From NCBI GenBank assembly GCA_029204225.1, contig CM055095.1, positions 44,565,446-44,629,445 of the forward strand: 64,000 nt of DNA. Direction: 5' to 3'. Position numbers and translations under genes: made by a program. Each line of letters opens with the position of its first letter. Position 1 is the first letter of the stretch. The stretch comes from Diphasiastrum complanatum. Its lineage: Eukaryota > Streptophyta > Lycopodiopsida > Lycopodiales > Lycopodiaceae. Below, one piece after another: positions 44,401 through 56,684 of the stretch. The notes under the pieces are model-generated. The model was not told the DNA's origin, did not search any database, and worked only from the letters and a program-made list of their open reading frames with translations.

Positions 44401-45200
44401 TGAAGCAAATTTCTTCTTGTTACAAATTACACTAAAGTTAATGCTATGATTGCTCTACGAGAAATCGAAGAAAGGAACTTCTGAAAAAAAATGCAAACTC
44501 AAAACATTACAATATTCTCAAATTCACCTTCGGAGGCAGGCTCTTTCAGTTTTATGGATTATTGATAGCAATGAAGCAACATTTAGTATAGGTCTCAGCA
44601 AAGCAAACCCATTTCAAACAACTCAAGAACACAGAAAACTTAACCGGATTTGCTCATACAAACCACGCTATAGAAAAGGAAATCCAATAGCTTGATTCCT
44701 ACTAATTTAGGTAGAGCTTTTCTAGTAAGTTGGAAATAAATAAGTCAATAGATGAAAGTTGAAAGTATTCAAAACAACTGGATTTAAACATGGCTAATCG
44801 AAATGGAAGGAAGACTGAACCAATAAGTGGGTAACGACATGCTAAATACGCTCGTCGAGCGTGTGTGTATGGAGCATCACGATTCCATCGCAGGATCAAA
44901 AGGCACAATAGTCTGAAGAAGACGTATACTATGGTATTGCTCGTGCCTAAAGACTCAAGATTCAAAGTTGAAATTGGATATAAAATGTATGGAGAATTGT
45001 TATTTGTTGTCATCGTCATCGCTGAGATTAAACTCCATTTACCCATCATCTGCCACAGTGAAAAAGAAATCATCTCTGAGAGCAAAAAAGGAGCATCAAT
45101 CGAGTGACACGAGAGAGGGAACGGAGGACAAAGATATCCTTCCCAGAGGAAACAAAAGAAGTATTTTATAAGCAGCAGCCATGAATCATATATATATATA
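44401..45200 (-). promoter_or_regulatory. Upstream/5' leader block of DUF506 copy 3
   Basis: Shares with copy 4 and, less closely, with copies 1 and 2: GAGAAATCGAAGAAAGGAAC (44459), CTCAGCAAAGCAAACC (44594), GTCAATAGATGAAAGTTGAA (44744), GCATCACGATTCCATCGCAG (44874) and CTCGTGCCTAAAGACTC (44939). Read on the coding strand, a TATATATATATA stretch (45187-45201) and pyrimidine-rich sequence lie at the far end, a plausible core promoter. Confidence 0.55.
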
Positions 45201-45498
45201 TGGAAAGAGAGAAAGAACCATAAGTTGTTCTCCCCCTTAGATGTTAGCCACTTGCTCTAAATACAACTTGTTCTTAAGTGTCTAGATCTTAGAAACTACA
45301 TCTTTTGTAGTTTTGTCTTCTAATATTTTACAATACAACTTTCATCTTTTTGTCTTTTAGAATAGGAGTTTGGACTTGTAAATCTAAAATTGTTAAATAC
45401 CATATTATTGTTACGTTGACATGATAAGATTTTTTGATGGTTATTATTTCGTTGTATTACACGACATGTATGTGTGATTAAAATGAAATTAAAATGTT

Positions 45499-45543
<45 letters not shown>

Positions 45544-46585
45544 GCAAGAGGGAGATTAGCTAGAATTATGGTGAGATTTGTAAATGTTGGTGAATGAGAT
45601 TAGAGAATATGAATAATATCATGAATGTGAATTGAACAAGTTCAAAGAAACAAAGATACAAATAATGATAGTGAGAAGAGACAAAGATAGTTTAAAATAA
45701 GAAGATTTTCTTGTTAGACTGAAGGATTTTAAAGTGAGTGAAAGATGAGAAAATAAGTTGCACGCAGGCAAGAAATTATGAAATGAGATGTAAAAAGAAG
45801 TGAAAAGGATTTTGTCATGAGAAAGATAAAGATTATTGTATAAGATTTTAGCTTGGAGACATTTGTAGTTGAAGAATGTTGGTTGTGATGAAGAAAAACT
45901 GATTCTTGCATTCTTATTGGGCCACACATGCCCTAAAAGAAGGACATGAAAGATCGACTAGCTATTGTTGGTGAGAAGGTGATAGATGAGTAACTTTGTA
46001 AAATATAGATCACCAACTAGAGAAGAAAGAACATGCCCGACTATTTCATCTGAGCTTGGTTACAATTATTGTGGATAGAATTTAGGAGCTTCACAACATA
46101 TAACTCGCATAGAATTATTCACCAACTTTAAAATAATAAGTGGGAATAGTTGACTAGATTATCTTGGAGATGAAATAATTCATGATGCAAAAGCACAAGG
46201 TCATATACCTACCAATGAATATGCCAAAACCTAAGGTATATTATTCATGACATATTTGTGAGAAATTCAACTAGTTTAGTCAGATTTGCTACATTTGTTT
46301 ATATGGCATTTGAGGCCAATTTCATATTAGACTTAGAGTTTGACTTTTCAAGGTTATATTAGTCTAAAAGCATTTGAATAAACACTTTTGAAAAATGTGG
46401 GAAACTATAGAAGTCAAGTTTTAGTAAATTCAAATTTGAATGTTGGGTACATTGAATCTAGTCTCAAAAATAGTAGGGTTTTCATTATGGAGAAAAACCA
46501 AGTGGCAATTTAGACTTTAGACCTACTATAAAAAGATTTAACTCATGGAAAAAGAGATCACTCTCTCCCTCTTATCTCATTCATG
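45201..46585. other. Intergenic, with a (GT)n-(GA)n microsatellite at 45499-45544
   Basis: AT-rich DNA with no recognised gene. A TATA-like CTATAAAAAG at 46525 followed by CTCTCTCCCTCTTATCTC sits just before the truncated Copia LTR at 46586. Minus-strand ORFs around 45619-45927 lack any domain. Confidence 0.5.
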
Positions 46586-48536
46586 GTACAGTGTAATTTC
46601 ATTTTGAGAAAGACAGTTGCTATGAGAGCTTGTTGTGGAGAGTGTTTTCTGTCTGTGTTACTATGTAGCATGATCTGTGTTCCTGTGCAAAGCAGATTCT
46701 AAGTTGGTATCAGCCGTACAGGGAGTGTACACAGTACAGCATCGCCGTTGAAGAGAGCTTCGGGAGAACTGTCTTCTGAGAGTTCGGGGTTTACGGCAGG
46801 TTGAAGATGGAAAGAGAAGCACTGGTGCACGGTTTCTAATTTACAGAGGCTTGCTAAGCTCAGCAGAGGGATTATTAGCCTGTGCATAGCATCAGACATG
46901 GAAAAATTTGGTGAAAAATTGACAATTTTGAAGCCAGCTGAAAATTGAAACCGGGCTTGGGGTTACGGTTTTTATACATAACTGGTGATTTCTTTGCTGT
47001 TTGCACACCATTTTGGATGTCGTAAGGACAGGAAGGCAGCTAATCACATTGTCAACCAGCCATGGAGAGATTCTGAGGTTTATGTCAGAGATTTGTCTCC
47101 AGACAGTTAACCTAGCAGATTAAAAAGGTGAAAAAAAAAAAGCCACTTTGTCAAGTTGAGCTAAAATCACCGTTTCTTTACGGAATTTCCTGACTGAACA
47201 CCCTACAGTCTTGGAATCAATAGGGCGACCTTGGTCCAGGCCTCAGATCGTGCTTAAAACGATCCACAGGCGAGTTAGATCTGACATTTTTGAGAGTGGG
47301 GAGGCGCGGCCGCAGACATAGAGGTCTCGGGCTGTTCGCGCGCCCAACGCAATGGTTACTGTAGTGTCTCAATGACCATAGCGACTGTAGGAGCGTGGTT
47401 CAATGCCCAGATGCAGTTTGGACATTTGTATGAGGTGTCAAATGAATCGACGGTCCAGAACTTGTGATGGGAGAGAAATTTGGACCACAAGATTTGGTTC
47501 AGCCATTGGATGAGCTTTGAACAGGGCCCTGAAGAAGTGAAGTGCATTCTGGCCTTCAACTTCATTAAAAAATTTCATACTGAAAGTTGAGTTGGGTCCC
47601 TTCACAAGTGAAGAGTGAAGTTTCTTCAAGGTGAAAAAACAGTTCAAAAACTAGAAAAGTCCCTATTTTTGGGTCCTTTGCCCGTTTTGACCCAAACGAA
47701 AGGCTATAACCTCCAAACGAAGGGCACCCGGACTATACCTGCAAGTACGGTACAACAAAACAGAGTGATTGTAGTGGAGAAAGTGTTCGGAGTACGTCAG
47801 AAGTAATTTCACCATTTCACTGGGCACGTTGTTGGGAGTTGACGACTGAGTGCATTTCGGAAGGCGACGCCGATTTGGCTTTCAAATGGGTGGAATAGCG
47901 GCGAGTGGCCTGGTAAGGGAAAAAGTGCAGGTCATTATTTTCAACTTCTGACATCACTGTTGGCCGCCGCATACTGTTCTTAGCCTAAGGCAGAAGTTTC
48001 AAGCAGTTTTGCGATGGCAAATATGGGAGAGTCCATATTGAGTGAAAGTAGCAAATTGGACGGGATTTTCAACTATGCAGTGTGGAAATTCGAAATGAAA
48101 AACATATTGATGGAGAAAGACGTGTGGGAAGTCGTCACAGGTGATGAGAGAAGGCCGCCAAATGAAGCAGACATCAAAGTGTTCGACAAAAAGATGAGGA
48201 AAGCTTTGACCTTCATTAACTTGTCAGTGAAGGATCACATCATTACCCACATTTGTGATGCTATTACACCCAGACAGGCATGGGATGTGCTAAAGGAGCA
48301 GTTCGAGACATCAAATCCGTCAAGAATCATCTTTCTGAAGTCAAAGTTGAATAGTGCCCGCATGGAACAAGGAGAGCACATTCAGACGTACATGACCAGA
48401 ATCAAGACAATGAGAGATGAACTGCATTCTATTGGTGAGCGCATACGTGATGTGGAGCTGGTGCACAATGCATTGTGCGGCATTACAGAACCCTATCATA
48501 TGTTTGTGAGCGGAATAGCATCAAGAGAAAGATTGA
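46586..48536 (+). mobile_element. 5' fragment of a second copy of the full-length Copia family
   Basis: Plus-strand fragment of the same family as 23590-29588. It has only the last 119 bp of the LTR (46586-46704), a PBS lacking three bases (TGGTATCAG then CCGTA), the complete ~1.3-kb leader and the first 175 codons of gag. It ends abruptly at 48536 within gag. The U3 part of the LTR is missing and replaced by unrelated sequence containing a TATA-like box. Confidence 0.88.
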
Positions 48537-48544
48537 TGGCATGA
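48014..48544 (+). pseudogene. Copia gag, N-terminal 174-175 codons
   Basis: MANMGESILSESSKLDGIFN onward, nearly identical to the gag at 28008-27260. It stays open through VSGIASRERL and then stops (MA, TGA) where foreign sequence begins at about 48537. No zinc knuckle, protease, integrase or RT. Probably non-functional. A splice-donor-like GTAAGT lies at 48547, 3 bp past the stop. Confidence 0.85.
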
Positions 48545-49565
48545 ATGTAAGTTGTGATTTTTGTGTTGCAAATTTTTTCACATGCAATGCTTGCATATTT
48601 ATGAAAATTACTGCACTATAATTTGGATCTTCTTTGATACATATGGTTTCATAGTCATAAATTTGCTTGGAAGTATGTAAGTATGTGACTATGTGAGTAT
48701 AAACTCATAGTTATAAATTTTCCTGGAAGATCTATCTATGTAAGTATGTGAGTTGCTTGTTCTGACATAGTGTTGTTGTTATTTGCAGATGCAGTTTATG
48801 GATGTATACCTTCTCTCGAGAAAAGAGTCCATGCTCTTAATTGACCAAAATCGGCCAAAATATTTTGATATCAGCTTGTTGGATGTGGATAGTGATATTT
48901 GGACACACTATTTGCCACATTCAGAGTGGTCTAAGGCACAAGGAACAATAGGCCAATATGAGGTAGTTCTGAAAAAAGTGAATATTTCATGTTATTCTTG
49001 CTTTTCGCATTCTGCCCCGAGGGTGGTGTGGCGTTGGACCTACATGTAGGTGTAGGTACCTCGGTCCTTGCTGCTCAAAAGGCTGGTGTCCACCTTTTCC
49101 GTATGGACAGCGATGAAGAATGCATAAATTGGTTGAAAGAGAATAGAGGTGAGACTTGATTGTCAGAAGAAAGTGGGAAAATATTTAGGTGCGTTGTTTT
49201 TTGCTTTTGAAATTAGCTGTGTAACGGTTTTTTTGTCTTGTGTAGTCATGGAGGCAAGTGTGGCTGTACCAGGTCCGTCAACAAAAGAACCTGTCATGTT
49301 ACATGAGTTTGGGTACGAGGCATTTGAGTTGGGCTCTCCTGGATGCTAGTGAGTATGTCCATTTGGCTATTAGAAATTGGATTTGTTAACATTTTGGTCT
49401 ATATGACATTTGAATGACTTAGTGATTTGACATGCTATGTTGAATCAATGGCCAGGGTGATGGAGGCGATGCATGATGAGGCCCCAGGTGCCATTGTTCA
49501 GAGGCCTCAACGAAAGTGTTTTTTTGTTGATGACGAGACTGTGGATGTCTCTGGCGACGACTAGT
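48537..49565 (+). pseudogene. Intron-containing gene fragment with an SAM-methyltransferase-like motif
   Basis: Exon-like blocks with splice signals: donor GTAAGT at 48547, acceptor TTTGCAG at 48788, then a frame reading MQFMDVYLLSRKESMLLIDQ, KYFDISLLDVDSDIWTHY. A frame change near 48970 leads to FAFCPEGGVALDLHVGVGTS, then VLAAQKAGVHLFRMDSDEEC and INWLKENR. The hydrophobic-D-x-x-x-G-x-G-T-S/T-x-x-A-A plus D-x-D-x-E-C series resembles motif I of N6/N4-type DNA methyltransferases. A donor (GAG/GTGAGA, 49147) and two further exons follow: VMEASVAVPGPS (49249) and VMEAMHDEAPGAIV...DDETVDVSGDD (stop about 49562). The usual catalytic (N/D/S)PP(Y/F) motif was not seen. It lies directly against the truncated gag, so it may be a captured fragment or part of an unrecognised transposon. 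Confidence 0.4.
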
Positions 49566-51039
49566 TTGTACTAGTCGATTCCTTGCTACATTCACAGCAC
49601 ATTTGAATATAGATATTTTTTGCTTCTTGGAATGGACTAGTTGTACTATGAAAACTGTACTTGTCTATGAATTATAGGAAATAACATCAGGTCTTTGCAT
49701 CCCCATTAATGCTCGTAAATAATAATTTTGGTGACTTTATGACAAAAACTTCTAGCTTGTAATGTAGTGTTTTTTTTTCCCAAATTAGCCTAAACTGTAG
49801 GGCTGATTTTTATTCATTGAGTTTTTTTTTTCAACAATATTTAAACGTGGCAAAAAAACCTATGGTAAAAAATCTACCATCGTAGTAAAGTATTTGGGCC
49901 ATTTGGACTCACTCAATGTGAAACCACCCTTGAACAACCTTAAACAATCTATACAATTTGTAAAGCCAGTGTTAATAAGATTTGGCACTAGTATTGATTT
50001 AGAGCTAGAACAATCAATAAACTTTTAAATAAACTTAATGCATGGATTAAATTTATCTTGATACTAGCCTCTGAGTTGAACTTTGAAGACTGACCCATGG
50101 AAGTTGACCCCTAAAACAGTTTCAGAGACGATAGTGTCAAACACTATCTGTGAGACCTATTTATAGCTAGTCACTCACTGGCCATGAACGAACTTGATGG
50201 AGAGCTACAGTGAACTCCCACGTATTATCCCAACCTCTCATACCCCCCCTCATGGTCGCTTGCAGGAAATTTGGGCCAAGTAGTCAGTTTTTGGTAGCAT
50301 ACTTAGGGTTTGACTTGCGGTGAGCAGTATACTTAGGGTACCATACTTGGTAGCATACTTAGGGTTCGACTTGCGGTGAACATCATACTCCTCATATACT
50401 CGTTTGGAGTCATTTTGGCCATTTGTTGTGCTTATGTAAGTTCTTTCTCACCAAAGCACCCATTTGGCATCAATTCGTGACATATGAAATGAACACAGTT
50501 TCATATACTGCTAAGGTACACTTGTCGATTTGTTGGAGAATCAAAACTATTTGGTGTTGGTTAGCATGAGTTCTAGGCTACAAAAGATGGCCGATCTAGG
50601 TGGCGGCTAATGATTTGGAAATTACGTATGTCATTGACGGACGCTGATTTTCCGATCTAGGTGGCGGTGGTCCCTATGTGGCCTAAATGCGGTCCTTACG
50701 CGACGGTCCTTATGCGGCCTAAATGCGGTCCCTATGCCTTCGGTATACTATTTTGTAGACAAAAATTTTGATATCTATGTTGTGGGTATTTCTTGTACAC
50801 AAATAAATAAGTGGATCTGGCCACTTAAAATACTGTTGGCCAAGCCTTACCTAGTGAGCCCCACCATACTACATTGTACAGTTAGAATAATAAGTGCGAG
50901 GGCACCGACTTCCTATGTGTATAAGCCCTACCCAATGAGCACATTGCTTGTTGTTTCAAGTTGTTCCATAAAGACTCGGGCCCTAGGTGTAAATAAAATA
51001 AGTTAAAGGTGAAAGTCTAAGTTACAAAATCAAGTTGCA
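49566..51039. other. Intergenic with small local repeats; possible CACTA-like end at about 49763
   Basis: No gene. TAATGTAGTG at 49761-49770 is the reverse complement of CACTACATTA and could be a CACTA-type terminus. ACTTAGGGTTTGACTTGCGG/TAGCATACTTAGGGTTCGAC is repeated at about 50299-50375. CGGTCCTTATGCGGCCTAAA-type phrases recur at 50670-50735. Confidence 0.4.
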
Positions 51040-51320
51040 AAGAAGGAATATGATTTGGTCAAAGTAAGACTCACATGATTCATGTGACTTGCTTTGTACT
51101 TCCTTAGAGCTTTGTACTTCCTTAGAAACATTAGATTAAGTTTGTGTTTGTTTGAAGGGCTTGGATTAGAATATTTGTCCCAATGAAGTGGCCAATCAGA
51201 GTGAAGGATGCTCACCTTGGGAATCTATAAAAGGCAGTCATTTTCTTTGTATTGTATCTCTATTCTATTTCTAATAACACTCTATTGGTTTCACTCAAGT
51301 TCTCTCTCTCTCTCTCTTCT
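51040..51320 (+). promoter_or_regulatory. LTR-like promoter repeat, second copy, with (CT)n
   Basis: Same phrases as the minus-strand block at 4835-5045: AACATTAGATTAAGTTTGTG, GAAGGGCTTGGATTAGAAT, GTGGCCAATCAGAGTGAAGG, GGGAATCTATAAAAGGCAG (CCAAT and TATA boxes), TTTGTATTGTAT, and a CT run at 51302-51320 in the place where the other copy has (GA)n on the opposite strand. GTACTTCCTTAGA is doubled at about 51092-51125. Probably a solo or truncated LTR. Confidence 0.55.
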
Positions 51321-51394
51321 AGGTTGCACAACTACCCCTACTCTATCGGTTTTGTAATAATCTCGTATTAACTTTCATTGTATTTCAAATGTAA

Positions 51395-51532
51395 TGATGG
51401 CAAGATCATTATTTTGGTTTTGTATGTAGATGATATCATCCTTACGAGAAATGATCTTGATGGCATAAGAGATCTCAAAATTGCTTTGTCTAGTGAATCC
51501 AAGATGGTAGATCTAGGACATCTTAAGTTTCA
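51395..51532 (+). pseudogene. Copia reverse-transcriptase fragment
   Basis: Reads IIILVLYVDDIILTRNDLDG, then KMVDLGHLKFQ: the YVDD catalytic box and the D-L-G-x-L-x-x-F motif of Copia RT. About 46 codons; nothing of the element is recognisable on either side. Confidence 0.7.
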
Positions 51533-52644
51533 GACATATATAGAACATTTAGAATCATATTGATTTAGTTTTAATATCAAAGGATGCAGATTCGATGGTG
51601 GAAAAGACCCTCCGAATAGTACAATATAGTCATACCATATCCCCTCTCCTTTAACCTATCCAACCATGGTGACTTTATCATATCTATGAATGTCCAATAT
51701 CTACATTTTTCTAAGATTGTGACAATTGTCATGGCACAAGGTCCTAAGCTCCTCTAGATGGCCTACATCTTTGTGTAGGCTAAATTTTTATTATATAAGT
51801 TTCTTGTTGAGACTAGATTGTCATAATCAGCCTGGAGGCCAAATAGAACTTTGAGAATACGAGTTAAATAACATAAGTTGAGCAAGAAATTGTGATAAAA
51901 CTCAGAGGTTCCAAACCATTAACAAATACATCTTGCAAGTTGGGTGGGTTAGAAATGCTCACGCTTGGAATTTGAAATAAGAAAATCCTTTAGTACCATA
52001 ACCCCTTATTTGGTTGGTTTGCCCAATAATAATTATTATATTCTCTTTGGGCAGCTCAACAATATCATATTATTGTCTTATCTTCTGCCCATGTTTCAAA
52101 CTCAGAATAAACCAACAAGCAAGATAATTTTGTTTTTAAGATGAAGATTATGCTTCATAATGGTTGTCCAAAAAATGAGAGCCAATGGGATGATTACACA
52201 ATGGAAGTAACCAGGCAAATCAAATTCCCCTCCAAGCCTCCTCTATGACTCCTTTGTAAGCCCTTCGGGCTCCTTCCATAGCAAGCAATTAATTGTTCAT
52301 GCCCCATGTCCATTGTTTATTAGTTGGACAGTGTCAATGAATAACAATGTACGTAAGCACTCACAAATTTTCTATCACTTCTCTTGACCCAGCTTAATTA
52401 GCTAGAGTTGAATTTCTGCAATTCTAGATTTTGGACACTTCTATATGTAATTTTTTTATCTTTGGGCAGGATTTTATGAGATTATATTGAACATTGTCAA
52501 TGTGAGATTTTGATTTTTATTGGGCAAAATCCTTACATTGAGTAATAGTTTTTCCCCAACCAGACTATGAGGGGGTGAGGTATGCAATTTTACTAATAGG
52601 GATGTGCAAGCATTAGCATCAAAGAAAAGCTATAAGCCAAAATC
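51533..52644. other. Intergenic, nothing recognised
   Basis: AT-rich DNA with short chance ORFs only. Confidence 0.4.
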
Positions 52645-53102
52645 TGAACTCAAATCTATAGAATCTGAAAATGATGGATAACAATTCGTATAATTGGCAC
52701 TGCTTGGTTGCAAAATTGACATGATTCAGAAGATAACTAAAATCCTCACCTCATATCTGATCCTTGCATTGCAAACAGAAGGCTTACCTAGATTTAAGCC
52801 TCGGAGTCCCATAGCAAGTCTTCAACAGATCAGATGCCACACAAAATGCTCTACATACCAGACGATCACTTACCTTTAAATGCAGATACCAATCGACAGA
52901 AAGCAGCAATAGCTCAGTAAAATTGCAGCTTCACTGTCATTAACAATACAAGTAATTTGTACTTGCTTTATAGAATGCACCAGCTTTCACTGATAGAAAA
53001 GCTCATGGACAGAGTAGGTTCTTGATCCTCCCTGCGTGTTTCTTTTGACAACGTAGGTGCTCATGCAACTGCTGTTCAAAGGAAAAGCAGAGTGGCAACA
53101 AG
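52645..53102 (-). repeat. Conserved downstream block of DUF506 copy 4
   Basis: Matches 12780-13549 (copy 2) and 42420-42606 (copy 3): CAAATCTATAGAATCTGAAA (52649), AATGATGGATAA, GAAGCAGCAATAGCT (52900; compare 13262), TGCAGCTTCACTGT. Probable 3' untranslated region and flank included in the duplications. Confidence 0.6.
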
Positions 53103-54861
53103 TTAATGCTCAGGGTCTACCCGATTTGGCATTGAGTTTGTCGACCCAAATTCCTTCACAACTAAACCAAGTGTTGCAATTTTCTTCTTTTTTTCCGAAT
53201 GCCTGCGGTTCACAGCAGGAGGCTGCCAATCTGTAGTTATTACTGTGATCTGATCTGGATTTAGGCGGGGTTTGTTTGCAGCCCAGGATTCTATCCCGAG
53301 TCCATGTTCATCAAACATATTGGTCTTGATCCCTAGTTGATGGAATCCGATGATTCCTTTCTTAGTCTGATCCCAATCCGCTGCTCCTTCAAGATGCACT
53401 TTCAATTTCTTTGTGACCTGAATATCCCAGTCAAGGCCTTTCATGGCAGTGTGAGCTAGCAAGCGACTCTGAACCCCAGTTCTTCTTCTTTGATAGTTGG
53501 AGGCAGCGCTCGTGGTTCTCGTGTAGGGCGAGAACCATTTGGCTCTCATGTACTCTACTTTCCTCCAGGGTGGCAGAGGCATGCACCGCTTCCTCAGTGA
53601 TGCTTTCATGGCTTCGCTCATGAGGTTCACAATCTGGTGCAACCGCTCCAATTTGCCTACAAAAATCAGTGGCAATTCTTGCAGGATGGAAGCGTACTGG
53701 TCTGTAGGTCTTGCTATCTCAAACTGGCATTGGAATTTGGTGTCAACAATGAGACGCTGTTCCTTTCCCTGTGAACCATCTAGCACCACGTCAATGTAGT
53801 AGTATTTTCCTGCATTGCCACAAATTGAATCAATATACATAATCTGAAGCCGTTCTCGATCAGAATGACTCTACTGCAGATATTCATCCTTGAAATCAGG
53901 TTCTAAATTGAAGGGTTGTAAAGGGCAGCGTAGCTGACCACCAGGGAAGCCTATGTTGTGATCCAATTTAGACTTGCAAATTGCAGCATTGTATCCAGCA
54001 TCACGTAAGTTCTTCATCAATGCTCGGTTCAAGCATCCTTTGCTGCAGTTAGCGCCTTCAACTTCACAGATTCGATCTGCCTGCTCCGTCACTAGCCGCG
54101 ATGCCTTCTTCACGTCACTCAGCAACATATGCTCCTCTTCACTGATACACGGCGCAACTAAACCCTGCCATGTATATATTATCTTCAGTCAGCCGTGCCA
54201 CGGTATCAACTGCAAATTGCTCATCCGCTTGCGAAAATTACTGCCACTTGAATTTATATTTTATAGGTTTTCAATTTATCATGACAAAAAGCAAGCTCTA
54301 ATGATACTACATTGGATTGTAGTTCTTGTCAGGATGTTATACCTGAAGAATCTCTATCAGTTGTCCTCCAAGAGTTGATATAGAGTCCTCGTTGTCATTT
54401 TCACCAGGCTCTGCAAACCCATCGCAGGTGCCCATTTGGCAATTGCAGCGGGCGCGACCACACTTGGTGTCCACTCGTACAACTGCTCCTTCAATAAACT
54501 CATGCACCATGTCAGCCAGGCACACAGACCTTGCATCACGCTCGCTGCCGCTGCCCACATCATGGAGAGTGTCTAGATAACAGGTAGCACCGCTGCAACC
54601 TCTGCCTTTGCCTCGGTCATTGAAAGACTCTTTAGCGATTTTTTCTGCATTTGAAGCCGGAGCAAGGCCGGGATTATGCAATGATTGAAAGGCCAACGAT
54701 GCTTGAAGAATTTTCTTTATGGTTTTTCCTTGAGCAATTGAAATGTGGTCGTACTGTGTGATATCTGGATTGGCCGCAGCGGCTAATCCACTTGCAGTGC
54801 CCATTTTGCGACCCTCCCAAGCGGACGCAGTAACGCGGTTTGAAATGAATCCAGGCATCAT
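53103..54861 (-). CDS. DUF506 (PDDEXK-like) protein, copy 4, intact
   Basis: Exons 54861-54343, 54164-53942 and 53809-53103 (minus strand) splice in phases 0 and 1 to 482 aa with no stop. Start MMPGFISNRVTAS matches copy 3. Residues 118-125 MVHEFIEG; 134-148 CGRARCNCQMGTCDG with four Cys; 230-239 GYNAAICKSK, where the usual Trp that follows in the family is Leu; 266-283 RLIVDTKFQCQFEIARPT; 298-304 VGKLERL; 327-339 PPWRKVEYMRAKW; 431-445 NPDQITVITTDWQPP. These are all the landmarks of plant DUF506. A Pro codon is inserted at 178 relative to copy 3. The function is unknown beyond the family; no signal peptide or membrane segment is seen, so a soluble protein is likely. Confidence 0.88.
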
Positions 54862-55700
54862 TGAAGCCTAATCTGTTCTTCTTACAAATGACACTAAAGC
54901 TAATGCAACTACGAAAAATCGAAGAAAGAAACTTTTGAAAAAACTCTCAACTCAAAACATTACAGTATTCTCGAATTTACCTCGAGCGAGGTAGGATCTT
55001 TCAGTTTTATGAATCATTGATAGCAATGAGGCAACATTTAGTAACGAGTCTCAGCAAAGCAAACCTCTTTCAAACAACCAAGAACACAGAAAACTTAACA
55101 GATTTGTTCATACGTATTAGGATGATTTGCGAAACACTTTATATAAAAGCAAAGCCAATTGCCTGATCCCTACTTTAGGCAGAGCTTAGTTTATCAAGTT
55201 GCAAATAATAATGTGGAGTCAATAGATGAAAGTTGAAATTCTCTAAAACTGGAGGAGACATATTTAAAACATGGCTTACCGAAATGGAAGGAAGACTGAA
55301 GCAATAAGTGAGTAACGAGGACGAGATGCAAAATAGTAAATATTTTCATCCAACGACGTGTGTGCATCTAGCATCACGATTCCATCGCAGGATCAAAAGG
55401 CACAATAATCTGAAGAAGAAGAGCTATACCAAAGTATTGCTCGTGCCTAAAGACTCTAGATTCAATATTGACTGAACTGGACAGAAAAAGTATGGAGAAT
55501 TATTACTTTGTTGTCATCGTCATCGCTGATAATAAACTACATTTATCTGCCACATGAAAGAGTGGGGAAAAAAGGGGAGCATCGATCGAGCAAGAGCTTA
55601 GAGAGAATGGAGGAAACAAGTATGAGAAAAAGAGAGAGAGGACTTCAAGCAGCTATGTGAACAGTGTGAGATAGAGATATATATATCAATATATATAAAA
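54862..55700 (-). promoter_or_regulatory. Upstream/5' leader block of DUF506 copy 4
   Basis: Closest to copy 3: ACTACGAAAAATCGAAGAAA (54906), CTCAGCAAAGCAAACC (55050), GTCAATAGATGAAAGTTGAA (55217), GCATCACGATTCCATCGCAG (55371) and CTCGTGCCTAAAGACTC (55442). A TATA-rich stretch (55676-55700) and GA/CT-rich sequence lie at the far end, as in copy 3. Confidence 0.55.
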
Positions 55701-55739
55701 GATATTTAAGAGAGAGAGTGTAATGGATGTGTTAACTCG

Positions 55740-56029
55740 GTCTATTACCCTATGTCACACCTAGACTCTACTTTTTGCATACACGTACACTCCCTCTTTG
55801 GCCACGTCCTCTGTCTTGGCCCCTCCTTTACTATTTTGAATTTTTTTCTTTCCCCCTTATCCATTGCCCATCTCATGCTCCTATCACGCTCCATCTCCTC
55901 TCTAACTAAACTCGTCGTCTCCCTGCTTGCTTGCTTTCTCTCGCGCTCTCGCTCTCGCTCGCTCTCTCTCTCTCTCTCTCTCTACAAATCTCTCATCGTC
56001 AGCAAGTAAACACTTTAGTCTCAATAGTG
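55740..56029. other. Pyrimidine-rich stretch with short (CT)n
   Basis: C/T-rich sequence on the plus strand with TCTCGCTC phrases and a CT run at about 55962-55982. No supported gene. Confidence 0.5.
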
Positions 56030-56525
56030 TCTTCATCAGATTTTCAATAGTGTGTGCTAGTTTACTTTGCAGATTTTGGACATCTCATCATCGGTGCCAA
56101 CGGATTCCAAGACATCTCATCATCGCACTCAGTTGTGACGAACCATATAAGTGTTGCAGAAGTCATACGGTAGGCATGTTTCTTTCGTTACGGCTGCATT
56201 TTGAGATCGAAATAGTTGCAATATGCTAAGATGTACATAAGTAAAAATCACTACTGAATAAACCACTAAGATGCGCCAATAACTAATATGTACGCTCTGT
56301 TTGTCTAAGTTCTAGCTAGCAACACGTCCTCCGTAGACACTCGCAGATGATCCTCCATAGACACTTGCATGATGATCTTCCATAGAACAGCTTCGTTACA
56401 AGAAATTTGTTATTACAACTTGCAGATTCTGGACATCTCATCATCGGTGCCAACGGATTCCAAGACATCTCATCATTGGTGCCATCAAATTCCAGATAAT
56501 GCATCTACTCTTTTATAATAATAGT

Positions 56526-56684
<159 letters not shown>

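Noticed and set aside
56030-56500. Repeat spacing around 56 kb as a CRISPR-like array
   Set aside because: Phrases vary in length and order, and spacers are not regular; plant nuclear context.
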